NCBI RefSeq assembly: GCF_003461625.1
Contig: NZ_QTXL01000002.1
Coordinates: forward strand, 441,789-505,788
Length of the DNA stretch: 64,000 nt
Direction of reading: 5' to 3'
Source of the DNA: Clostridium sp. AF15-31
GTDB taxonomy: Bacteria; Bacillota; Clostridia; Lachnospirales; Lachnospiraceae
A program made the translations under genes and the position numbers. The notes under the pieces are model-generated. The model was not told the origin of the DNA and did no database searches. It saw only the letters and a list, made by a program, of their open reading frames with translations. Positions 36,795 through 45,431 of this stretch are shown here, piece after piece. Every line of letters starts with the position of its first letter. The first letter of the stretch is position 1.

Positions 36795-38231
36795 TTATAA
36801 TGAATTGTAAAGATCGTTATAGATCTTTGCTGAATTGTACCAGGAGTAATCCATTCTCATGCCACGCTCCTGAATACCATACCATGCGTCTTTGTTGTTA
36901 TAATAAACTTCCTTTGCATAGTTGATCGCATCTAACAGCTCATATGCATTGTAATTTGCAAATGAGAAACCTGTACCTGTATTCTCAAACTGGTTATATG
37001 GTTCTACTGTATCTTTCAGACCACCAGTCTCTCTTACGATCGGAACTGTTCCATAACGAAGTGCCATTAACTGGGTCAGACCACATGGCTCAAATCTGGA
37101 TGGGACAAGCATAACATCACAACCCGCATACATCTTATGGGATCTTTCATCCGAATAATAAATATTCGCAGAAACCTTTGCAGGATGAATGCCCTGATAA
37201 TAACGGAACATATCTTCATATCTGCTGTCACCAGTTCCAAGAACGATGAACTGGACACCATCACAACAGATATCATTCATAATGCGATCAACCAGATCAA
37301 GTCCCTTCTGGTCTGTCAGTCTGGATATAATACCGATCACAAACTGCTTATCATCCTGTGGAAGTCCACATTCCTTCTGAAGTTCAACCTTGTTGATCTT
37401 CTTCAGTTCACGGAAATTGTCGACACTGTAATTCTTGTACACCTGTGAGTCTGTAGCAGGATTCCATACATCATAATCAATTCCGTTTACAATTCCCCAG
37501 AGTGACTGCCATCTTGCACTCAGAAGCCCATCCAAGCCTTCACCGTAATATGGTGTCTGAATCTCTCTGGCATATGTGTTACTTACTGTTGTGATCTTGT
37601 CTGCATATACAAGACCACCCTTTAACATACTTGCATCTTTTCTGACTTCCAGCTTATCCGGTGTGAATACATAATCCGGGAGACCGGAATCTGCCTTGAG
37701 CGTATCGATATCCCACTTACCCTGGAACTGTAAATTGTGGATTGTCATAACAGACTTCATGCCACTGAAAAACGGATTTCCGGCAAATAACGTTTTCAAG
37801 TATACCGGAACCAGACCAGCCTGCCAGTCATGGCAGTGCAGGATATCCGGCTGGAATCCTACTGCCGGCAGAATACATAATGCTGCCTTTGAAAAGAAGC
37901 TGAACTTTTCAATATCCCACTTTACATCTCCGTATGGGGTAAATCCATTGAAGTAATATTCATTATCAATAAAATATACTTTTACTCCTTCGTATTCCAG
38001 ATACATAACCCCGACATAATCATTCTTATATCCGATATCCATATAGAAATGGGTCAGATACTGCATTTTTTCTCTGTATTTATTTGGAATACAAAGATAG
38101 TTCGGCATGATAACCCGAACATCATATTCATTTCTGTCAAATATTTTTGGAAGTGTTCCTACAACATCCGCCAGACCACCCGTTTTGATAAATGGTACAC
38201 ACTCTGAAGCAATATAAGCAACTTTCTTCAT
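36795..38231 (-). CDS. glgA: glycogen/starch synthase (ADP-glucose)
   Basis: GT5 glucosyltransferase that elongates alpha-1,4-glucan. 478 residues: N-terminal FIKTGGLADVVGTLPK (nucleotide-sugar binding), LHCHDWQAGLVPVYL, and the C-terminal GT-B motif SRFEPCGLTQLMALRYGTVPIVRETGGL. GGGAGG lies before the ATG. It is monocistronic with its own promoter and terminator, so glycogen synthase is not in a glg operon here. Confidence 0.96.
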   Translation of the reverse strand: MKKVAYIASECVPFIKTGGLADVVGTLPKIFDRNEYDVRVIMPNYLCIPNKYREKMQYLTHFYMDIGYKNDYVGVMYLEYEGVKVYFIDNEYYFNGFTPYGDVKWDIEKFSFFSKAALCILPAVGFQPDILHCHDWQAGLVPVYLKTLFAGNPFFSGMKSVMTIHNLQFQGKWDIDTLKADSGLPDYVFTPDKLEVRKDASMLKGGLVYADKITTVSNTYAREIQTPYYGEGLDGLLSARWQSLWGIVNGIDYDVWNPATDSQVYKNYSVDNFRELKKINKVELQKECGLPQDDKQFVIGIISRLTDQKGLDLVDRIMNDICCDGVQFIVLGTGDSRYEDMFRYYQGIHPAKVSANIYYSDERSHKMYAGCDVMLVPSRFEPCGLTQLMALRYGTVPIVRETGGLKDTVEPYNQFENTGTGFSFANYNAYELLDAINYAKEVYYNNKDAWYGIQERGMRMDYSWYNSAKIYNDLYNSL

Positions 38232-38274
38232 CTTCTCTTATTTCCTCCCATGGAATAACTCCAAAATAATATTA

Positions 38275-38303
38275 ATTTTATCATATTTATACATATAATT
38301 CAA
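38275..38303 (-). promoter_or_regulatory. promoter of glgA
   Basis: TTGAAT and TAAAAT separated by 17 bp on the minus strand, 43 bases before the ATG. Confidence 0.6.
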
Positions 38304-38347
38304 TGAATAAAGGTGCTGCATTTTATTACAATTATAAAATTTGGCTG

Positions 38348-38376
38348 TGGACTTTTGGTTACTTTTCCATTATGAT
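38348..38376 (+). promoter_or_regulatory. weak candidate promoter of the DUF1292 gene
   Basis: TGGACT and TATGAT, 17 bp apart, end 85 bases before the ATG. The long leader contains a short CCGG-rich hairpin (about 38411-38425). Only moderate similarity to consensus. Confidence 0.3.
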
Positions 38377-38461
38377 GAAAATGATCGGTCAACACAGTTT
38401 TGAATGGTATCCGGCATACCCGGAAATGACCGTCAATTTTATTTTAATAAGGAGACCAAAC

Positions 38462-38776
38462 ATGGCAAAACAGAATGATGATGAATTAGATGATATCGAA
38501 ATGATGTCACTTGAACTCGACGACGGAACAAACCTCGAATGTGAGATTGTTGCTACCTTTGATGTTGAGGATACCTCTTATATTGCTTTGCTTCCTGTCG
38601 AAGCACCGGAAGGTTATGATGATGACGAGGTTCTTGTATACCGTTATATTGAACTTCCAAACGATGAATTCACACTGGAACCAATTGATGATGAAGAAGA
38701 ATTCGATATGGTTGCTGATGCTTTTGATGAAATTCTTGATGAGATGGAATTCAATTCCATGTCTGAAGATGACTAA
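38462..38776 (+). CDS. DUF1292 family acidic protein
   Basis: 104 residues, strongly acidic (about one third Asp/Glu), with the DUF1292 core around LELDDGTNLECEIVATFDVEDTSYIALLP and YRYIELPNDEF. These small cytoplasmic proteins (YrzB-like) are common in Firmicutes and have no assigned function. AAGGAG is correctly spaced before this ATG. The longer open frame starting at 38303 has no SD and would add 53 residues foreign to the family, so it is not used. Its 3' end overlaps the converging helicase gene by 4 bp within a palindrome. Confidence 0.9.
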   Translation: MAKQNDDELDDIEMMSLELDDGTNLECEIVATFDVEDTSYIALLPVEAPEGYDDDEVLVYRYIELPNDEFTLEPIDDEEEFDMVADAFDEILDEMEFNSMSEDD

Positions 38777-38789
38777 TCATCTTCAGACA
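38760..38789. terminator. perfect 13-bp palindrome spanning the two convergent stop codons
   Basis: TGTCTGAAGATGA, loop CTAA, and the exact reverse complement. The loop holds the overlapping stops: TAA for the DUF1292 gene and TAG for the helicase gene. Because the arms are coding on both strands, both proteins end in Ser-Glu-Asp-Asp. A plus-strand T-rich stretch follows only about 20 bases later, so it is at best a bidirectional terminator or 3' stabiliser. Confidence 0.65.
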
Positions 38790-40791
38790 CAGTAACCAGA
38801 TTATTTTTTATCGTATATTCGATACTTAATGTTTTTGTAATCTGATCTTTTTCAAAATACACACAGATTTTTTTATCATCCACAAATGTTATGACACCTT
38901 TGCCATATCGTTTGTGGATGATTTTATTTCCAACCTGCAGCATATCATAGTCGATCACCATTTCTGTTACAAACCGGGAAATCTGTCCCGTCTTTCCATA
39001 CACCACCTTCGGTACATAGATATACAGACCATATCGTGCCCTGGTAACGGCAACATAGAACATTCTCCGTTCTTCCTCCAGTTCCGCATCTGTGACCGAT
39101 TTCTTATGTGGCGTCATTCCTTCTACTGCATTCATGATAAATACCTGATCAAACTCCAGTCCTTTTGCCCCATGCATCGTCGCAAGTACAACTGCATCCT
39201 TTGCGTGTTCCGCTGTTTTCCCCTGTTCCTTCAGTTTTATCCTATATTCATTTAACAGGTTAAACCACTCAATAAAGGAATCGGCACCTCTTGCCATCTC
39301 CTGAAATTCATCCGCAATATCCATATACTCCTGTGGATCGATTCCCCTATATGAAGCATATTCCTTCAGATATTCATCATACCCAACCGCTTTCCTGATA
39401 TAATTAACGGCTGCATATGGTTTTAATTCTGCGATCCTCCTGAAATCCGTTTCCAGGGTTACCAGATTCTGCACTATCCTGTGATTGTCCTTATAGAATT
39501 CCTGCATCCGCTCCAGATCTACCGGATCAGTTTCCAGACACTCCCGGCTTATATACCGGTTCGGTCGATTTATGATCCGTAAAAATAATGCCCGTTCTCG
39601 GTTTCCAAGTGCTGCCTTAATATAATCAAGAATATTCACAACGACAAAATGGGAAAACAGATCCGGCATATTATCCTTCATCCGGAATGGAATATTATTC
39701 TGCATCAGCTTCATTGCAAGTCCGGATGGTTCCGAATTGGTACGGTAAAGAATAGCGATATCCGAATATGGGATACCCTGCTGATTCATCTCCCGGATTT
39801 TCTGTATGATACCATCTGTTTCCTGCCGCATTCCCTCGACTTCAATCACATGCACACGCTCACACTGACTTTTCTCAAATGCAGACCGGATCTCCTTCTG
39901 ATACCGCTTCTTATTGTTCTTAATGATACGTCCTGCCGATTCCACGATTGCACTGCTGCATCTGTAATTTATACTTAAACAGACCATCCGGGTATCCGGG
40001 AAATCATCCGGGAAGCCAAGCATGATCCTCGTATCTGCGCCACGGAATCCATAAACAGACTGGTCGTCGTCTCCCACCGCAAATATATTATGTTCTTTTC
40101 CTAACAGCAGCTTCACAGTCTGATACTGGATCCTGTTAATATCCTGAAACTCATCAATCAGAATATACCGGAACCTCTGCTGCCACATTCTCCGGATATC
40201 CGGTCTATCCCGAAGCAATTCATATGTAAATACGAGCATATCATCAAAATCAATCTTATTATTCGCCCGAAGTACCTCTTCATACTCCCTGTAAGCAATC
40301 CGGAAATCTTCCGGCTTCATGTTCATCGAATGATACTGTCCGATCGGTGTCAGTTCACTTTTTACCAGACCGATCTCTGCAATTACATTTTTTGCAAAAT
40401 CATCCTGTCCATTGTATTCCATATTATGTTTTTCAATAATACTGCGAATGATCTGATATTTCTCTGATTCCAGTATGATATTGCTTCCATTATATCCATA
40501 GGCATGACGTAAGATCATAAAGAATACCGAATGAAAGGTTCCAAAAGTAACACCACTCGAATATCCCATTATTTTCTCAAACCGGCTTTTCATCTCACCT
40601 GCTGCTGCCTTGGTAAAAGTGATCACCAGAATCTGACTTCCATTTACCCGACCATGCTCCAACATATATTTCACCCGGTGCGTGATCACCGTCGTTTTTC
40701 CACTTCCCGGTCCCGCCAGAACTAGCATTGGCCCTTTTTCATGCCGGATCGCTTCTAATTGTTCCTTACTGAATTGCTGTTTTTCTTCCAA
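38773..40791 (-). CDS. UvrD/PcrA-like superfamily 1 DNA helicase
   Basis: 672 residues: Q motif FSKEQLEAIRH (about 7-17), Walker A GPGSGKTT (28-35), DEFQDIN (motif II), GDDDQSVYGFRGA (motif III), TMHGAKGLEF (motif V), AVTRARYGLYIY (motif VI), and a C-terminal tudor-like patch (VGNKIIHKRYGKGVI). It is shorter than typical PcrA (about 720-750), so this may be a second UvrD-type enzyme; ordinary PcrA cannot be excluded. The start is TTG with GGGAAG upstream; the first ATG (codon 22) would remove the Q motif. Confidence 0.9.
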   Translation of the reverse strand: MEEKQQFSKEQLEAIRHEKGPMLVLAGPGSGKTTVITHRVKYMLEHGRVNGSQILVITFTKAAAGEMKSRFEKIMGYSSGVTFGTFHSVFFMILRHAYGYNGSNIILESEKYQIIRSIIEKHNMEYNGQDDFAKNVIAEIGLVKSELTPIGQYHSMNMKPEDFRIAYREYEEVLRANNKIDFDDMLVFTYELLRDRPDIRRMWQQRFRYILIDEFQDINRIQYQTVKLLLGKEHNIFAVGDDDQSVYGFRGADTRIMLGFPDDFPDTRMVCLSINYRCSSAIVESAGRIIKNNKKRYQKEIRSAFEKSQCERVHVIEVEGMRQETDGIIQKIREMNQQGIPYSDIAILYRTNSEPSGLAMKLMQNNIPFRMKDNMPDLFSHFVVVNILDYIKAALGNRERALFLRIINRPNRYISRECLETDPVDLERMQEFYKDNHRIVQNLVTLETDFRRIAELKPYAAVNYIRKAVGYDEYLKEYASYRGIDPQEYMDIADEFQEMARGADSFIEWFNLLNEYRIKLKEQGKTAEHAKDAVVLATMHGAKGLEFDQVFIMNAVEGMTPHKKSVTDAELEEERRMFYVAVTRARYGLYIYVPKVVYGKTGQISRFVTEMVIDYDMLQVGNKIIHKRYGKGVITFVDDKKICVYFEKDQITKTLSIEYTIKNNLVTVSEDD

Positions 40792-40810
40792 TCGTTCTTC
40801 CCTTCAACAG

Positions 40811-40852
40811 AAAAGAGAACAGGACGGATACAACCATCTGTCTGTTCTCTTT
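40811..40852 (-). terminator. terminator of the SEC-C gene
   Basis: AAAGAGAACAG and CTGTTCTCTTT form an 11-bp stem with a 20-base loop and a short T-run on the minus strand. It insulates the helicase gene from the upstream operon. Confidence 0.75.
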
Positions 40853-40896
40853 CTCTTTCCTGTTATAAAATTCTGCTGTAGTTCTTCTTTATCAGA

Positions 40897-41400
40897 TTAT
40901 CTACCGCAGCATTTCTTATACTTCTTACCACTACCACAAGGGCATGGATCATTTCTTCCAACCTTTGGAGGCTTTACAAGTGTTCTGGATGTCTTCTCTT
41001 TCTTATAGAGTTCATCTCTCTTTTCCTGTGTAAGAATCTTGTCCCATGCAGGTAATGTATATAACCATTCTGCATTGCATCCAACCATATTCATATACAG
41101 CTTCTCATAATCAATACCAAGTGTTACTTCTGAATCCTCTGTAACCTCGTCGAGATTATTCGATGTGATCAGACTGTCATCAATTCCATCCAGGAAACCG
41201 ATCATGGTCTGGATACTTACTTCAAACTTCTCTGCAAGTGCCTTTACTGTTCCTTTTACAGGATCTGCCTTTGGATTTGCAAGAATTATTTCATAAATAC
41301 CTTTTTCTGCCTGAAAATAATCAAACCAGAACTGCTTTCCTTCTGGTGTTCTGTCATCAAAACCATACGCATAATCGCGCCACTGTGATAATAAACTCAT
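40897..41400 (-). CDS. SEC-C motif protein
   Basis: 167 residues. The C-terminus carries [17 protein letters not shown], the zinc-binding SEC-C motif found at the end of SecA and in many unrelated proteins. The N-terminal 120 residues form a helical domain with acidic patches that I do not recognise. Function unknown; SEC-C usually mediates protein or ribosome contacts. GAGGT at 7 nt precedes the ATG. Last gene of the run starting with the TetR gene at 44029. Confidence 0.85.
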   Translation of the reverse strand: MSLLSQWRDYAYGFDDRTPEGKQFWFDYFQAEKGIYEIILANPKADPVKGTVKALAEKFEVSIQTMIGFLDGIDDSLITSNNLDEVTEDSEVTLGIDYEKLYMNMVGCNAEWLYTLPAWDKILTQEKRDELYKKEKTSRTLVKPPKVGRNDPCPCGSGKKYKKCCGR

Positions 41401-41454
41401 GTTACATACCTCGTTTCAATTTTTAAAACTTTATAGAGTATATCAGATAATCCC

Positions 41455-41703
41455 TTATTTTTCAACATTATTCTTTTCTGTTTCATCTGACGACACAGCC
41501 TGATCTGCCAGTTCTTTTCCTTTTGCTGTAAGCAGCTTTGTGATCAGACTGATTCCATAAAATAATACCGGAACCAGAATGCACAGAAATAATGCCGCTG
41601 AAAAATATTCACTACCTGTTATTCCCAAGATAAATGCCCAGACAACCAGTCCAAGAATCACAAGGACCATAAGAAAGGCTGCTATCCGCTTCATTTTCTC
41701 CAT
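41455..41703 (-). CDS. small two-helix membrane protein
   Basis: 82 residues with two hydrophobic helices (about 7-30 and 34-57) and an acidic C-terminal tail. No family recognised. Its ATG overlaps the rarA stop as TAATG, so it is translationally coupled to rarA. Codon 4 is also ATG. The coupling argues that it is a genuine gene. Confidence 0.75.
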   Translation of the reverse strand: MEKMKRIAAFLMVLVILGLVVWAFILGITGSEYFSAALFLCILVPVLFYGISLITKLLTAKGKELADQAVSSDETEKNNVEK

Positions 41704-43019
41704 TAAAGTTCTTCCTTTATCTTCTTAAAATATTGTTTTATGTTCTGCTCATATCCATTATCCGTCGGTTCATAAAACTGTCTGTCTGCAATCTCATCAG
41801 GCAGATACTGCTGCTTTACATAATGATTTGGATAATCGTGTGCATATTTATAACCTGTATGTCCAAGCTTCTTTGCTCCGCCATAATGTGCATCCCGCAG
41901 ATAGACCGGAACCTGTCCTGTCTGCTCATGTTCCACAACATTTTTTGCAGAAAAGATCGCATTCACGATCGCATTACTCTTTGGAGCGCACGCAACGTAG
42001 ATCGCCGCATGTGCAAGTATGATCTGAGCCTCCGGCATACCGACCCGCTCTACCGCCTGCGCACATGCTGTTGCAACACAGATTGCATTTGGATCCGCAT
42101 TTCCAACATCCTCACAAGCACATATCATGATCCGTCTTGCTATAAATGTAATGCTTTCTCCACCGCACAGCATCTTTGCCAGATAAAATACGGCAGCATC
42201 CGGATCGGAACCACGCATACTCTTGATAAATGCAGAAATGATATCATAATGATTGTCTCCGTCCTTATCATATCGGAATGCTCTTCTCTGAATACATTCC
42301 TCTGCCACCGACAGCGTAATATGAATCTGCCCATCTGCTTCCGGTTCGGAAGAAAGAACTCCAAGCTCTACTGCATTTAGTGCACTTCTGGCATCACCTT
42401 CTGACATATCACTTAAGAATTCCACGGCATCATCATCTATACATGCATTAAAGGCTCCCATGCCCTTCTGGTCATAAACAGCCTTTAATATGATCTCTTT
42501 TATATTTTCTTTTGACAACGGTTTTAATTCAAAAATATTAGATCTTGAAATTAAAGCCCCATTCACTTCAAAGTAAGGATTCTCTGTCGTTGCTCCGATC
42601 AGGATGATCGTTCCATCCTCCACAAATGGAAGCAGATAATCCTGCTGTGATTTATTAAAGCGATGGATCTCATCAATAAAAAGTATGGTTCGTTTTCCAT
42701 ACATTGCCTTCATATTCTTCGCTTCTTCTATGATCTGCTCCATATCCTTCTTACCGGAGGTTGTTGCATTGATCTGCTTGAAATCCGCCTTTGTCGTATG
42801 TGCGATCACCATGGCAAGCGTCGTTTTTCCGGTTCCCGGCGGTCCGTAAAAAATCAGCGAGCTAAGCTTATCCGCCTTTATCGCACGATAGAGTAATTTC
42901 TCTTTTCCGATAATATGCTCCTGCCCGATCACCTCATCCAGGCTCTCAGGTCGCATTCGTTTTGCCAGAGGAGAATCATCATCCTTCTGGTTTTCTCTCA
43001 TATAATCAAATAAATCCAT
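41703..43019 (-). CDS. rarA: replication-associated AAA+ ATPase RarA/MgsA
   Basis: Clamp-loader-like ATPase acting at stalled or gapped forks. 438 residues: LAKRMRPESLDEVIGQEHI, Walker A FYGPPGTGKTT (about 58-68), Walker B LFIDEIHRFNKSQQD, sensor 1 GATTENP, and the C-terminal MgsA tetramerisation region (HYGGAKKLGHTGYKYAHDYP). AGGATG precedes the ATG. Located 11 bases after a receiver-domain gene. Confidence 0.97.
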   Translation of the reverse strand: MDLFDYMRENQKDDDSPLAKRMRPESLDEVIGQEHIIGKEKLLYRAIKADKLSSLIFYGPPGTGKTTLAMVIAHTTKADFKQINATTSGKKDMEQIIEEAKNMKAMYGKRTILFIDEIHRFNKSQQDYLLPFVEDGTIILIGATTENPYFEVNGALISRSNIFELKPLSKENIKEIILKAVYDQKGMGAFNACIDDDAVEFLSDMSEGDARSALNAVELGVLSSEPEADGQIHITLSVAEECIQRRAFRYDKDGDNHYDIISAFIKSMRGSDPDAAVFYLAKMLCGGESITFIARRIMICACEDVGNADPNAICVATACAQAVERVGMPEAQIILAHAAIYVACAPKSNAIVNAIFSAKNVVEHEQTGQVPVYLRDAHYGGAKKLGHTGYKYAHDYPNHYVKQQYLPDEIADRQFYEPTDNGYEQNIKQYFKKIKEEL

Positions 43020-43030
43020 TCTTATTCATC

Positions 43031-43423
43031 CTAAATAACATCAAGCTTCTTAAGGATCTCGTTGAATTTCATAATATCAATCGGTTTGCAGATGTAATCA
43101 TCATAATCATCACTGGCCTGATTGCTGTCAAAGCTGGTTTCATCCAGTGCACTTGTCATAATAACCTTTGACCGTAACATTCTGGATACGCCATGCTTTC
43201 TCTCTGCATTTCGAATCGATGCAAGTACCTTATATCCATCGATCTTCGGCATCATGATATCCAGACAGACAAGTTCAAAATTTTCGCCCTTTTCCAAATG
43301 ATTTACAAATTCATCAACAGCTGCAATTCCATCTGGTGTAATTACAACTTCTCCAAATTTACTTAAATATTTTGATAAAAACTTTGCATTTGCAACATCG
43401 TCCTCAGCAATTAATATTCTCAT
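43031..43423 (-). CDS. single-domain response regulator (CheY-like receiver)
   Basis: 130 residues, only a REC domain. Acidic pocket at D8/D9, phospho-acceptor D55 in CLDIMMP, Thr/Ser switch in VIMTSALD, and the conserved Lys in CKPID near 112. No output domain and no adjacent histidine kinase, so partner and output are unknown. Consensus AGGAGG precedes the ATG. It lies between a TetR regulator and rarA, with short gaps, as part of one operon. Confidence 0.93.
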   Translation of the reverse strand: MRILIAEDDVANAKFLSKYLSKFGEVVITPDGIAAVDEFVNHLEKGENFELVCLDIMMPKIDGYKVLASIRNAERKHGVSRMLRSKVIMTSALDETSFDSNQASDDYDDYICKPIDIMKFNEILKKLDVI

Positions 43424-43441
43424 GACAAACTTCCTCCTACT

Positions 43442-44029
43442 TTAAAATCTAAGCATCTTTTCAATCTGGTTCAGCATCTCTTTTACTTCAACACGAAATG
43501 TTTTCTTGGAATATTTGGTTCTTCGCTCTAAAAGGCCCTCTGTAAATATACCGTTAAACATCAATGTCAATTCCCGTGGGGTAAATACCTCCCGAATCTC
43601 TCTGTCTGCTATAGCGTCTTCAAACAGCTTACAGACAAATTCATTTCTCTTCAGAATACATTCAGAAATAACCTCTCGTGTCTCACTCAGATGCAATAAT
43701 TCCTCATAATGCAGCATAATCGCACCCATACCAATATAATTATCATAATAGGTTGCATATGTATCTGCATAAAACCGTAACTTATCCATATTCGATCCGG
43801 CCTGATGATCCACGGTCATCTGGATATTCTTATCAAATGCCGCATACTGTACGACCACTTCCGTCAATACTTCATCAATACCCCCGAAGTATTTATAGAT
43901 CAAAGTTTCGGATATATTTTCCTTACGAGCCAGATTCTTGGTTGTCAGAGCATTCAATCCCAGATCGCCGATTAATTCAACTGCCGATGCAACGATCTTA
44001 TCCCTTCTTGAAACGTAATTCTCAGCCAC
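43442..44029 (-). CDS. TetR/AcrR family transcriptional regulator
   Basis: 195 residues; N-terminal helix-turn-helix (DKIVASAVELIGDLGLNALTTKNLARKENISETLIYKYFGG, about 9-50) and an effector domain of unknown ligand. Start is GTG with GAGGAG at 6 nt. It heads an operon with a receiver domain, RarA, a small membrane protein and a SEC-C protein, behind a near-consensus promoter. Confidence 0.9.
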   Translation of the reverse strand: MAENYVSRRDKIVASAVELIGDLGLNALTTKNLARKENISETLIYKYFGGIDEVLTEVVVQYAAFDKNIQMTVDHQAGSNMDKLRFYADTYATYYDNYIGMGAIMLHYEELLHLSETREVISECILKRNEFVCKLFEDAIADREIREVFTPRELTLMFNGIFTEGLLERRTKYSKKTFRVEVKEMLNQIEKMLRF

Positions 44030-44077
44030 ACCGTTCTCCTCTCAACACATAAACTTACACCCAATATACACTATATA

Positions 44078-44106
44078 ATTCTATGTCATGCTCTTTCGTT
44101 TGTCAA
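44078..44106 (-). promoter_or_regulatory. strong promoter of the TetR-REC-rarA operon
   Basis: TTGACA (44101-44106) and TAGAAT (44078-44083), 17 bp apart on the minus strand. An AT-rich TATATA/TATATA dyad just downstream of the -10 could be an autoregulatory site. Confidence 0.7.
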
Positions 44107-44213
44107 TCAAAAAAGCTTCAAATTAATATACGCAGAACACAGTTGTAAACTTCTCTTTTTTCTTCTGTTTTCAAGGTGCTTTTATGCCTGTGTTTCTGAT
44201 GAAACACCTGTTT

Positions 44214-45125
44214 TTATACAGTTACAGTCGTCAGCATATGCTTTTTCCGGTCGTAATAATAAACATTATAAGAAAGGATATCCTGTCGGTGAAGCACACT
44301 GTCATTTGCTTCTTTCACAATATCTGCCAGCATCTTTGGCTCCGACACTTTTCCAGCCTCCACAAACATACACTCATGAATACTGGACGGCATAATATAG
44401 ATACTGTCCCCGGCAAGCTCCGTACACATATCAAGGATTCCCCTGTACAACATAGCTCCGGCTCCGTTTAATCCCATTTCATTTGATATTACATACAGTT
44501 CTCCGCACTCGCCCGAAAACTCATCTTCCACAAATGCAGGAAGACAGTTTCTCGCCTTCAGATATGCTGTGATCCGATCGATCACTGGAGGAAAATATCT
44601 TGGAGTATTCCTTTCTGCCAGTTGGTAAAGTGTCTTCGTATCTGTATGCCATCGTTTCAGATCATCCTCTGATACCGTTGATGATGCCATCCCATTCTCA
44701 CCTTTATGAAAGACACATCGAAATATGATTGCAAGATCATGAAACGGAATATACGGAACATGCTCCAGATATTCTTCATTCATACTTTGATTCACAACCG
44801 TATAGATCAGCCGGTTCTTCACCCAGTTAAAATCCATATAGTTCTGAATTTCATTGTCGGATGATACCTTGGTACATCGTTCCGTAAAGATATCCTTTAT
44901 CCTCAAAACAACAGTATGTATCTCCTCCTTTTGAATATCCTCTCTGTAAAAATCGTCAATATATATCGTTGGTGTTATCATGGAATTCCTGTCCCTTATA
45001 TTGATTCCTGTAAGAATCAACCCGTTATTTTTTACAACTCTGGTAACCGCAACCTCCATATTGTCCGGTTCAAATAAAACCGCCAGCCCATCTCTGACTG
45101 TTTCTGTAAATTCATTAAATTTCAT
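44214..45125 (-). CDS. DUF5688 family protein
   Basis: 303 residues from the ATG preceded by AGGAGAG; an upstream frame of 12 more codons lacks an SD. The pattern MKFNEFTETVRDGLAVLF followed by a GLILTGINI segment, YIDDFYRE and FHDLAIIFRCVF matches DUF5688, a family known to me mainly from Lachnospiraceae and usually present in several copies per genome. No signal peptide, no membrane helices, function unknown. It has its own promoter and stands between a TetR operon and hisC. Confidence 0.8.
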   Translation of the reverse strand: MKFNEFTETVRDGLAVLFEPDNMEVAVTRVVKNNGLILTGINIRDRNSMITPTIYIDDFYREDIQKEEIHTVVLRIKDIFTERCTKVSSDNEIQNYMDFNWVKNRLIYTVVNQSMNEEYLEHVPYIPFHDLAIIFRCVFHKGENGMASSTVSEDDLKRWHTDTKTLYQLAERNTPRYFPPVIDRITAYLKARNCLPAFVEDEFSGECGELYVISNEMGLNGAGAMLYRGILDMCTELAGDSIYIMPSSIHECMFVEAGKVSEPKMLADIVKEANDSVLHRQDILSYNVYYYDRKKHMLTTVTV

Positions 45126-45212
45126 TTTATCTCTCCTTCGCAGCTTCTTTGTCTGAAACATTTCGAAAAAATGATAAAATCCGGATTCTATTGCTGAAAT
45201 ATTTCTTCCATC

Positions 45213-45241
45213 ATGATAAAGAATTTCCTATGTGTCGTCAA
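45213..45241 (-). promoter_or_regulatory. promoter of the DUF5688 gene
   Basis: TTGACG and TATCAT, 17 bp apart on the minus strand, about 88 bases before the start codon. Confidence 0.6.
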
Positions 45242-45307
45242 CATTTTGCGTGTGTTTATTTGTAACAGCTTGTGCGTTTCTGTAACAGTTTTTCTTCCGA
45301 ACAAACA

Positions 45308-45363
45308 AAAACGGATGTGTATTTCGCATCTTTCTTATCAAAATCTGCAAAAAACACATCCGC
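45308..45363 (-). terminator. terminator of hisC
   Basis: On the minus strand arms CGGATGTGT and ACACATCCG enclose a 34-base loop and are followed by TTTTTG. The rest of the 45242-45431 gap shows only a weak CTGC/GCAG hairpin and no gene. Confidence 0.75.
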
Positions 45364-45431
45364 TCTTATATTTTTTTATCGATGGATAACAATGCTTTTA
45401 TCCGCCTGCTCACAGGCAAAACCAGCCATCC

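Noticed and set aside
38303..38461. N-terminal extension of the DUF1292 gene (53 codons)
   Set aside because: No SD at the upstream ATG, hydrophobic and aromatic content unlike the family, and AAGGAG sits correctly before the internal ATG at 38462.
44189..44215. Hairpin GTGTTTC/GAAACAC past the DUF5688 gene as its terminator
   Set aside because: The T-run is on the plus strand, the wrong side for this minus-strand gene, and the stem is short. Left unassigned.
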